From contig JAKSGN010000007.1 of NCBI GenBank assembly GCA_024180945.1, forward strand, positions 1 to 64,000: 64,000 bases of DNA, written 5' to 3'. Under the pieces are notes generated by a model, which saw nothing but the letters and a program-made list of their open reading frames with translations, was not told the origin of the DNA and made no database searches. How positions within the stretch are numbered: position 1 is the stretch's first letter; the number at the start of each line of letters is the position of its first letter. The DNA comes from Macrophomina tecta (taxonomy: Eukaryota > Ascomycota > Dothideomycetes > Botryosphaeriales > Botryosphaeriaceae). Shown one piece after another: positions 9,878 through 18,015 of the stretch. The position numbers were made by a program, and so were the translations under genes.

Positions 9878-11362
9878 ATGGTCAATGAAGCCGATGTTCA
9901 GCTAGCAATTGATGATTTGAATTCGCAGAAAACTCCAAATTTCTCCGCAATAGCTAAAATGTACAAGATCCACCGTTCCGCATTCACGCGCCGCTTTCTA
10001 AGGCCAGACGACTGCCAACTATACTGGAACAACCAGTGGGCAGTTAAAAGACAACACAACCTCCTCCAAAACCTTGCCCTACGGAAGATCCTAGGAGTGT
10101 TCAAGACTGCCCCTATTAAACCAATGGAAGTAGAGGCTGCAATACCTCCGCCAGAGCTACGACTAAATGCTACCCTCCGGAAGTACGCATTAAGAACCAG
10201 CCAACTCGGAGAAAACCATCCAGTACGGAAAGAACTCGACAAGATCAATCTAGAATCTAGAGAGAACAGCCCAGCCACACGGCTAGAGAGAATTAAGGAT
10301 ACACTACGCTCGATCCCCAGGGACATAGAGAAAGTCGATCCATTTCTCTACCCACCATGGGCCGGGTACACTCCCTACAATACAAAGATCTCCACCTTAA
10401 GCAAAGTAGATGCTGCTAGTGAGCACTCAAAAGCTTTGGCAGAGGCCCCGGACAATCTTATAGCTCTCTACTCTGATGCCTCATCACTTCCTCAGGGAAT
10501 GGGAATAGGTGTTGGAGTGGTACTGTTAGATTACAGCCAATCCAGAGACAAAATCCAAGTAAGAGCGACTAAGAATATTGGTCCCAACGCTCTCGTTTAT
10601 AACGGTGAACTTGATGGCATAACCACTGCGCTTGAGCTAGCCAACAAACATGGGTACAAGTCAAAAGATATAAGAGTCTTTGCGGATAACCAGGCCGCAC
10701 TCTTGAGGCTCAAACACCCTAACAACACGCCTGGCCAATGGTGGCAGCAACGGGCAATTCACGCTGCCAGGCAGCTAAGAGACAGGGACAACAAAGTCAC
10801 GGTTGAATGGGTTCCAGGGCACGTCAACGTGCACGGAAATGAGGAGGCCGACAGACTTGCTAAACAAGCAACGCTAATCCCCCCTACAACAGAAGACACT
10901 TCTGTTGCATTCTACGGAATGCAACTAAAAGAAGTCCTCTACAACGAGTGGAAAAGCCAGCTCTTATCAGTTCCCAGCTCAGCCTACAGTAAAGCACTTA
11001 CCTGGAAGATAAAGAGGAAGCTGATCGCCCCTACCATGGTAAGGGAAACAGCTTCCTCCTTCTACCAGCTGAAGATTGGACACGGATACTTCAAGTCCTA
11101 TCTCTATCGTTTTAACCATGTAGAGGATGATAGATGCTACTGCTCTGGTACGGCAAAACAAACACCGAGACATCTCCTCTTAGACTGTTATTTATATAGA
11201 GCTGAAAGGCTCTCTATAAAAGACGCTCTGAAGAAACCTATTCTTAATCTTACGGACCTATTCACCACAAATAAAGGCACTCAAGCAACGGCTGAGTTTC
11301 TCAGAAAAACCAAGATATCTACGCGCCGGTGGATTCTTAACAACACGCCCGACGGGGTTTAA
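9878..11362 (+). CDS. Chimeric ORF: psq-type HTH fused to LINE RT tail and RNase H
   Basis: From ATG 9878 the frame is open for 494 residues. Residues about 1-45 (MVNEADVQLAIDDLN...AFTRRF) are a helix-turn-helix psq domain like the N-terminus of fungal pogo/Fot1 transposases. From about residue 50 (YWNNQWAVKRQ) the protein is LINE: the RT-RNase H connector (LRKILGVFKTAPI), RNase H with D (ALYSDASS), E (YNGELDGI), D (VFADNQAALL) and the late D (GNEEADRLAKQ), then the C-terminal CYCS...H...C motif. There is no RT palm. The frame is free of stops, unlike other LINE relics nearby. The chimera could encode a DNA-binding RNase H, but a fusion caused by template switching with no function is equally possible. 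Confidence 0.65.
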   Translation: MVNEADVQLAIDDLNSQKTPNFSAIAKMYKIHRSAFTRRFLRPDDCQLYWNNQWAVKRQHNLLQNLALRKILGVFKTAPIKPMEVEAAIPPPELRLNATLRKYALRTSQLGENHPVRKELDKINLESRENSPATRLERIKDTLRSIPRDIEKVDPFLYPPWAGYTPYNTKISTLSKVDAASEHSKALAEAPDNLIALYSDASSLPQGMGIGVGVVLLDYSQSRDKIQVRATKNIGPNALVYNGELDGITTALELANKHGYKSKDIRVFADNQAALLRLKHPNNTPGQWWQQRAIHAARQLRDRDNKVTVEWVPGHVNVHGNEEADRLAKQATLIPPTTEDTSVAFYGMQLKEVLYNEWKSQLLSVPSSAYSKALTWKIKRKLIAPTMVRETASSFYQLKIGHGYFKSYLYRFNHVEDDRCYCSGTAKQTPRHLLLDCYLYRAERLSIKDALKKPILNLTDLFTTNKGTQATAEFLRKTKISTRRWILNNTPDGV

Positions 11363-11582
11363 ATACGTCCGACGCTTACACTCCTTTGTTTTCTATTACT
11401 ATTCTCTCATACTATCTCCTTAGAGGCCTGCCTCTCGTTTGGCTTTTAAGTCTACTATTCCTTATGCTCTCCTAGAATGCTTCTTTTACAAGGAGCCTCC
11501 AGAAAATATATAACTTGAAACGGCTTCTAAAGCCCGTCTTTAATAGTCTCTAACTCAAGAAGGACGTTAAACTAAATAAATA
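10015..11582 (+). mobile_element. 5'-truncated LINE (family 2), 3' half with tail
   Basis: LINE sequence starts at the HTH junction near 10015 and runs through RNase H to an AT-rich 3' untranslated region. Its last 50 bp (11533-11582), ending GGACGTTAAACTAAATAAATA, reappear inverted at 12050-12099 as the end of the neighbouring ORF1-only element. Host O-methyltransferase sequence resumes right after the tail. Confidence 0.75.
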
Positions 11583-12038
11583 TAACTACGCAATTTCCCG
11601 TACAGCCTTTTCGAAGATAATAATGGGAGGGTTGCTCATTCTTATAGTTATAACAAGAGAAACTTTGTCTATTACCGCTAGCCCGATATCTTTACAAAGT
11701 ATGGCCTTAAGGAGCCGGTCAATCCTACACATAACAATCTAATCTCCTTTGCGCTTGGGAAAGAGAACAAGTCATTATAGAATATCTTTAAAGGGGATTC
11801 CCTTAAGGACTTCAACACGACCATACGTCTGCTTTCACAAGCTCGGTCTTCGCATAGAATATTCCCTTCTCGATGGTAAGAGTAGAGTATCTACGGAATA
11901 TTACTATAAGGTTAACGGGATACCTCCAGGATTACCGAGAACGCGTACTTAGTAGCGCCTAACGCGGCACTTGTGGTCGATGTCGGCGGTGGGCGTGGCC
12001 AGGATCTCTATCGGATACGCAAAGAATGCCCAGATATT
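11583..12038 (+). pseudogene. O-methyltransferase gene, 5' fragment (interrupted)
   Basis: The reading frame carries typical fungal SAM-dependent O-methyltransferase features: FTKYGLKEPV, then LISFALGKEN, then after an intron (11876-11929, GTAAGA...CCAG) the SAM-binding motif I VVDVGGGRGQDL and RKECPDI. Two in-frame TAG codons (11679 and 11778) stand where Trp or similar would fit. The N-terminal dimerisation part is missing because a LINE ends directly at the fragment. The gene continues at 14226 after a LINE insertion. The enzyme would methylate a hydroxyl of a small molecule; this copy is dead. Confidence 0.8.
12024..12038. repeat. 15-bp target-site duplication, left copy
   Basis: GAATGCCCAGATATT occurs here and again at 14211-14225, exactly bordering the LINE insertion inside the O-methyltransferase gene. 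Both copies encode the same ECPDI segment. Confidence 0.95.
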
Positions 12039-14210
12039 TATTTATTATTTATTTATTTAGTTTAACGTCCTTTTAGAGTCAGAGACTATTAAAGACGGGT
12101 TCTTAGAACCTTATCTAGAGAGAAACCCGTATTCTACTAGGGGAATTGCACCTCTATAGAACGCGCTAGGTGGGTACGAGGAATAGTGTGCTTTAAAGCA
12201 TAACAAGGTATAATACCTAAGGGGAAACGGGAAGGGGATAAGATGATAAGGCGGTCTAACTAAGTAAAAACTCCTACTAACTAATAGGAGAAAACCTTAG
12301 AAAGATATTAACAGGAATGAAGATAAACGGAAAAAAAAAAAAAAAAAAAAGGATAAGAAAAGAGACGAAGGGGGAAGAGCTAGGGACGGGATCGGAGTCT
12401 CTCTACCCGGAGGCGGAGACCGGCAATATAAAGGCTATTCTTTATAGCATTATTCGCCTCGGATTCATTTAAGAAGCTAAGGCAGACCGAACCTATAGGC
12501 TGGTTTACCCGCTTCTCTTCTCGGGTTAGCCAGTAGGGCAAACCTACTAGCTCTAGGCCTTGATTAAAGGTAGCAACTTCTTGCCTAATAGTAGAAAGTG
12601 CCTTCTTAGAGGCAAAATCCCTAGTAGGTAAGCCGTGGACCGCTACTTTAAACCAGGACCGTGGGCGTTCCGCCGATTTAAAGGGAATTATAGAATCCCA
12701 AATTGGCTTATTCTCTAGTAGATAGCTACTAGAGAATGAGGACGTTGTTGTAAGCACTAGATTTCCCCGGGGAGAGATAGTGCTTGCGGCGAGGACGGGC
12801 TCTTTCTCTTTACTAGAGAATCGAGCGTTAAAGGCGTCTCGGAATTCTCTAGTAGAGAAGGTCGGCGGGATCGAGGGTTCGTATAGAACTAGTTGCCTAG
12901 TAGAAGGGACCTTGGGCTTGATCGTAGATACGATGGAAGCCTTAGGTTTACTAAAAGGTCTAGTCGTTGGCGGGGCCTGTTTAGGCGGGAGGTTCGTTGC
13001 TGTAGTCACGGCGTAGGTTCGGGGTGTTTTAGTAGTATTCCCGGGAATACTAGTAGTCGTTGTTGGCTTCGTAGTGGGTTGGCTTTGCCCTCTACTAAGG
13101 GTGGGGAGTCGGTTCTTTTCCGTAAAGTCCCGGAAGACTTCTAGAAGGTCTAGAAGCCGGGACTCTTGCGAGCGGGATTCGGATAGGTCTACCGCCTTCC
13201 GAATATAGTCACGGGCTATAAGGATAGCTTCCGAGGCCGTACTAGGGGCGGTAGAAGTCGTAGGGGGAGAGGTTGGTCTTTGTTGTTCGACGGGCTGTTG
13301 TGTAACCCGTTGAGGTTGAGATTCGATTCCCGGGTAGATTGAAACCTCTAGAGTAGAGGAGGCCTCGCTCCTCACGCTTGGCGTAGGTGGAGGCCTTTTA
13401 TTCCCCTTCCGGAAGGCAGGGGGAGCCGGGATATCTACCTCCATTTCCATGGACGTAGAGGTCTGTGGGGGAGGGGTCTTCGGAGGTGCAATAGATAGAA
13501 ATCTATTTGCAGGTGGGGGGGTTAAGGGGGGAGGTGGAAGGGGCGTCGAAATCGTATTCCTAATATATAGGAACGTGCCGCTGTTGATTTCTTTCTGTGA
13601 TACCATTGACCAGTACCTAAGATTTCCCTCTGTGGCGGGTTCGTCGTGGATGATCCGGCTTCCTATTTGTCGTTGTACGGTCTCCGGGAGAGGGCCGAAG
13701 ATGGGGTGGTCGAGTAGTTCTTGTGGGCTCTTTAAAAGCCGCACTGGAGGCGGCTTGTTTGGGGCCATAGTGGTCCAGGTTGTTCAGTAATGTGTCAGAG
13801 TTAAGGCACGTGCTATATTTCTTGACCCGTACGGGTTTGGGCGGAGGGATTCGCGCACGGACGGAAAATTTGCGCGCACACTAGAAAAGTGGAAGTGCGT
13901 CCAAAAAAGAGCAATGAGTAGTTACTCTGTAACGGGGAGTCACTTTATCATGCAACTTTGCACAATCCTAGCTCTTACTATCCTTTCTCCTCCTATGAAT
14001 TTTTGATTGGGTGCGGTGCACCCGCTGTCGAGATATTTAGGTGCGGAGGGGGGAGGTCTTTTGGGCCTATCTTCTTCCCCTTCCCACGCAACAGCGCGGT
14101 TAGCTAGAGAGCTAGAATTCGAGATTCTTACTCTCTAGGCTACGGGGAATCGAAGGAGACCGGTCTTGGCGTGTTTCTCGGAGGTCGATTCCGTTGGTGG
14201 GGTGTGTTGA
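12039..14210 (-). mobile_element. ORF1-only LINE inserted in the O-methyltransferase gene
   Basis: A 2,172-bp minus-strand element between perfect 15-bp duplications. It has a 5' untranslated region (14210-13769), one ORF1 (13768-12380), a 3' region, and a (TAAA)n-like tail at the 12039 end. No reverse transcriptase or endonuclease is present. Its 3' end matches that of the LINE at 10015-11582, so it may have been moved in trans by that family's enzyme. Confidence 0.85.
12380..13768 (-). CDS. LINE ORF1 (gag-like) protein, 462 aa, no zinc knuckle
   Basis: Intact frame from ATG 13768 to TAG at 12380. The protein has a Pro/Thr/Ser-rich N-terminal half (PLPPPPLTPPP), a short helical stretch around LIARDYIRKAVDLSESRSQE, then an RRM-like fold region (RQLVLYEPSIPPTFSTREF; SWFKVAVHGLPTRDF; GLRLRVERL). 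In Tad1-type ORF1 proteins CCHC knuckles normally follow at this point; here the protein stops. It is probably an RNA-binding protein of the retroelement particle, truncated at the C-terminus. I recognise the family only by this architecture. Confidence 0.65.
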   Translation of the reverse strand: MAPNKPPPVRLLKSPQELLDHPIFGPLPETVQRQIGSRIIHDEPATEGNLRYWSMVSQKEINSGTFLYIRNTISTPLPPPPLTPPPANRFLSIAPPKTPPPQTSTSMEMEVDIPAPPAFRKGNKRPPPTPSVRSEASSTLEVSIYPGIESQPQRVTQQPVEQQRPTSPPTTSTAPSTASEAILIARDYIRKAVDLSESRSQESRLLDLLEVFRDFTEKNRLPTLSRGQSQPTTKPTTTTSIPGNTTKTPRTYAVTTATNLPPKQAPPTTRPFSKPKASIVSTIKPKVPSTRQLVLYEPSIPPTFSTREFRDAFNARFSSKEKEPVLAASTISPRGNLVLTTTSSFSSSYLLENKPIWDSIIPFKSAERPRSWFKVAVHGLPTRDFASKKALSTIRQEVATFNQGLELVGLPYWLTREEKRVNQPIGSVCLSFLNESEANNAIKNSLYIAGLRLRVERLRSRP

Positions 14211-14225
14211 GAATGCCCAGATATT
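14211..14225. repeat. 15-bp target-site duplication, right copy
   Basis: Second perfect copy of GAATGCCCAGATATT, at the 5' end of the inserted LINE. Confidence 0.95.
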
Positions 14226-14804
14226 CCAGCGGAGAAAATAGTGTTACAGAAAAGGGCACCCGTCATCGAAGAAGTGGAGCGGCTGAAGCCACCGGAGGCT
14301 CAAGGTATAAAGAAGATGGCACATAATTTATTAGAATATATAGTATATTAGCCCGCACTAGTAATAGTGCGGCGTCGTACTTTTGCCAGTCCAACATGAT
14401 TTTTTTTACCGAGCAGCCGGTAAAAGGTGACTTTTACCGCATTCTCCATGTCATAGTTAAAGGGAGCCTTGCCAACGTCGTTTCTAGGCGCGTTGGTCTA
14501 CTTCTTTAAATGAATCATGCATGACTGGTCTGACAAATACTGTCGTCAAATTCTAGGTCGGACTCGGGACGCTATGGCTCCTAAATCCCGCGTTTTGATC
14601 TACGACTTCGTAATGCCGCAGCCACTAACCTCAACGGCCGCTGTACTCGATCTAGGCATGCTGAACCTGGGTGCTAGGGAGCGCACGGAGGAAGAGTGGC
14701 ACGATCTAGTGCAGTCAGCCGGCTTACAGCTAGTCCGTATTTGGAGGGCACCGGACAGAGGGGAGAACGACGTTGTAGAGTGCAAGGAGATCGCGGGATC
14801 ATAG
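14226..14804 (+). pseudogene. O-methyltransferase gene, 3' fragment
   Basis: Continues the frame broken at 12038: IVLQKRAPVIEEVERL, GIKKMAHNL, then an extra stretch of about 140 bp (14330-14475), then GALVYFFK, an in-frame TGA, and the catalytic HDWSD followed by RVLIYDFVMPQ and LDLGMLNLGARERTEEEW, ending at 14804. The catalytic His of HDWSD and the C-terminal core are preserved. The stop, the extra insert and the upstream LINE make it a pseudogene. Confidence 0.8.
14353..14439. repeat. Two perfect hairpins in the insert within the O-methyltransferase fragment
   Basis: CCGCACTA-GTAA-TAGTGCGG at 14353-14372 (8-bp stem) and CGGTAAAAG-GTGA-CTTTTACCG at 14418-14439 (9-bp stem). Both lie in the stretch that does not belong to the methyltransferase frame, so they may be part of a small inserted element. 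Confidence 0.7.
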
Positions 14805-14959
14805 TGGTTAAGACTGTATACGCCACTGAGTCGAGTGGAGCCGATGGAGCCGAGTTGGATACTGCCCGATTGCTACACGTGACCCTAGGCGGAAAAGGCA
14901 ACACCATGGACTTAGGGTTAACTAACGAAGGAACCTAACACACGAATTTTGCTCCTTAT

Positions 14960-15064
14960 CCTTTCTCTTCTTTCTCCTTACGTTTGTTGTTCTTAGTCAA
15001 TTAAGTATCTGCATCGACCACCTTCGGCCGTGCCTTGCACGCGTGTCTGCATTGACCGTGACAG
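14960..15064 (-). repeat. Dispersed repeat family C, copy 2 (inverted)
   Basis: Reverse complement of the segment at 8757-8860, including GTCGATGCAGATACTTAATT and the AAACGTAAGG...AAAG-rich end. It lies just after the O-methyltransferase fragment. Confidence 0.5.
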
Positions 15065-15319
15065 CTAGATGGTTTACATTTGGACTTGGAGGTGTGCAGG
15101 TAGAGTCTTGAAGGGTAAATGGCGTTGCATTTAGTATTTTCGTCTTTGTTGAATGTTCGCGTAACTATTCATTACGTGCGTGTCTACGTGCTACATCCCG
15201 TGATTCCCTAGCTCGTGCTTCCTGGCGCCTTTGGTACGTGTCGCTGTATCACCTCCTGTCCATCCTGCCACTGCAGGCCTTGCCGTAACACCCTATCAAG
15301 CAAACTTACGCCTTCCTGC

Positions 15320-16781
15320 TTATTTTGCTGGCGTCCGATCGAGCTGAATCTCATGTCTTACCCGAATACCACCAAACGCCGTGCTATCACCCCGCAAGAT
15401 CCTCCTCCCGCTCTCATCGTCACCAATGCTGCTTTCGCTCTCCGCGCTTCCGACGTGGCCCGACTCGACAACGGTATGCACGCCCCTAGCGCTCCTATCG
15501 TCTAGTTTGATGGCGCCGGCGCGCAGCGAGTGCTGCGTTGAGGGGCCGGAGGGCCAGCCGCGGGCGCTGCGCTTATTGCTACCGACAGTTGGGTAGTTAC
15601 CGTTGCTGCGGGCCGCGGTGGAGCCGCCGAGCAAGATCAGGCGGGCGAATAGCGGCCGCAGTGTCGATAGATTAGACCCAATCATGCCGACGCTAATTTC
15701 GGAGAAGGTCCACGCTACGAGAGGAGGAGTCCGGTAGAAGAAGTCGTGAGCCGCGGAGAGCGAGATGATATATTTCAAGCGGACAATAGCGCAGATGCTC
15801 GCGCTACAGTAGTAACGGTGTCAGAAAGATGCCTTGGAGAGCAACAAGTCAAAAAAAAAAGAAAAAAGAAAAAAGAAAAAAGAATAATTGTAGCTAGAAC
15901 GTACAAGAAACCTAAGCCGAGAAGTATTCCCGCCGCGATCTTTGCGTTTCTATTCATCTTTACGTTCCAGAGTAGTGGTATCGGCACTAGGGCGCAGGTC
16001 CAGTCCGTTAGGATGTTAAAAGCCAGAATGGCATAACTTATATTAGTGAGGATCATTGGATCTGCACACTTGCCGCCGGGTATGGATTTATCCCACATAT
16101 ATCTGTGGTAGACGAAACAGAAGAGTTAGCCTAGATGGACTTCTGCATAGCCCTTTAGTTGCGATACTCCTCCTAGCCTTCTCTTCTCACGTTTATGCCG
16201 CTATCATCTTTTCTTCCCTGCAGTTAAATTTATTTCGAGGGTTTAAGTGGGGAGAAAGTTGAGTACCGCTTACTTTAGAGGCCTGCAGTGAAATAGATTA
16301 TATATGCACGCGCCTAGCAAAAAGAGACTATAGAGCCCCATCAAGCTACGCAGAGGCCATACGTAGCTAGGTCGACCGGCGGCAATGCGAATCTGCTGCG
16401 CTGCGATGCTGAGCTTGACCGGGATTGTTGAAATCGCGTAGGACATCCCGAAATTAAACCAGTCTAGCATCGCATGCTTTATCTGCGCGGTACCGCCGGT
16501 GAAATCCTCATCTTTTAATCCGAAACCGTGGAGTGCTCCAGAGATGCAAGAGACCACAAGCCATGTAAAAAGAGGCTGCCAGTTCGACAGTTAGCAACAA
16601 GACGGCTTTCCAGTTTATATCGAGAACGCCAACGGCATACAATTGCAGTAGCCATGCACCAATCTTCTACCCCCCATGATTTCCGCGTCCAGCGGACGTA
16701 GCATCGTAAGAAAAAGGTTATATACGACGGGACTGTGAGAACGGCGACAACCGTCGCAATGTAAGTTCCCGGCGCTTTCAT
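15320..16781 (-). CDS. Fungal rhodopsin-domain (PTH11-like) integral membrane protein, 4 exons
   Basis: Exons are 16781-16641, 16575-16274, 16102-15905 and 15803-15320 (introns of 65, 171 and 101 bp), giving 374 residues. The joins restore the family pattern: SWGVEDWCMATAI then GALHGFGL; ISTIPVKLSIAAQQIRI; CIYNLFHCRPLKYMWDK with PGGKC; NILTDWTCALVPIPLLW; GFFASICAIVRLKYI; and VAWTFSEISVGMIGSNLSTLRPLF. Seven membrane spans are expected, then a cytosolic tail rich in Ser, Asp and Arg. Intron 3 has a long T/C tract, which appears as the AAAAG run on the plus strand. The family is fungal and multi-copy; members have been linked to surface sensing, but the role here is unknown. No stops or frameshifts are seen, so it is likely functional. 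Confidence 0.85.
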
Positions 16782-17968
16782 TAAGGAGGATACCAAAAAG
16801 CAACGAGCGTACAGACACTGAAAAAAGCCTGTAATGTAGGAGTGTGGAGAATGAATAGAGAGCGCTATGGATCATACAATGTCCCTGAATAACGTTAAGA
16901 GTCCTACTTATAGATAGTCGAGGCTTGGTGTCATCACCCCTATGCCGTGGATTGTGGAAGATCACAGAGCTACACACTAGAGTCATAAATGCTTTTAGAT
17001 GCTTTATTGCTAAGCGGAAGGCAACTACCGTGAAGCCATAGCCTTAAGAGGTGGTAAGTGTAAGCACTAAAAGCTTAGATTAATTGACTAAGGGAGGCTT
17101 CTTTAAGCCGTAGGAAGCGTGGGTACAGTAGATAGCTCTTTCGTACGCCATGTACGCCACATAGGCTCTAAGGATTATTAGTACAGAATATTAGAGGTCT
17201 AAAATAAAGTTTAAGGCGACACTAGCGTAAGACAACAGGAATTTATTAGGTTCGTCAGCTCGTTCTTAAAGTCCAATTCATCAACCCGAAGCTAGGACGC
17301 TTCCATTATCCAAGCACAACAGGAGCGCAAATCCCCGCACAGCCTATTTCCTGTGGCGCATCCACCCACAGCTCGTCAACGGTCGCTCGGAACTCTCCGC
17401 CCTGCTTCTGCCCCTCCACTCAACAGCCTCGAAAATCTCCAACGCGTCCACTTCCGAAGAAGGCGCTCGTCTACAACCAGCCATCCCGATGGCGCTATAT
17501 CGCGCTTAGTTTTATTACAATCCCGGAACTTGCCCGGTTGCCACTCTCTACAGGGCTGGCACGGCCCCCAAGTCGATGGATGTGCGCCATCAAATGCGAG
17601 GGAGCAGCTGTTACGAGCGAAGTTTGTGAAGATGTCGGACTATCTCACTACTTCCTCAGGCACCATATTGATTCCTTCCTCGATCACTCCCTACCACCTC
17701 GGTACTGCAATTTCCTCGGATCTATTATTTCCTTGGTTAACTAAGCTGCAAAACCCGGTACGTTAACTATTCCTGCGGTGCGAAATTTTAGAAATCCGAT
17801 CATCAGCCGCGCCCCGTCTTGGCATCAATGTCATGTAAACAGAAGCATCAACAACAATGATTCCACCACAATCATGGCTCGCAGGAAGACTGGAGGACGT
17901 GAAGAAGGGAGTTTTGATGCCTCTCTACAATTAAGAGCAATTGTGGTGTTTTGCAAGGTGTTTCTGAC
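16782..17968. other. Intergenic upstream of the rhodopsin-like gene, no gene recognised
   Basis: The stretch 16990-17290 is AT-rich with many TTAAG/CTTAA words. A plus-strand frame at 17353-17766 (137 codons) and overlapping shorter ones have no recognisable motif. It may contain degraded repeats. Confidence 0.35.
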
Positions 17969-18015
17969 CAGGGTGGCAATCAATTCAATCAACGTCAATA
18001 TCGGGTCCAGATTGA
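17969..18015 (+). repeat. hAT left-terminus fragment (47 bp)
   Basis: Reads the same as the first 47 bases of the hAT element at 34087-34133 (CAGGGTGGCAATCAATTCAA...). It is cut off where a LINE 3' tail begins at 18016, so the LINE probably inserted into, or recombined with, a hAT copy. Confidence 0.85.

Noticed and set aside
15850..15885. AAAAAG repeat as an A-rich retroposon tail
   Set aside because: On the minus strand it is the pyrimidine tract of intron 3 of the rhodopsin-like gene.
1189..16781. Secondary-metabolite cluster made of the oxygenase, O-methyltransferase and membrane protein
   Set aside because: No core synthase or cyclase is present, the genes are 10 kb apart and separated by repeats, and the methyltransferase is dead.
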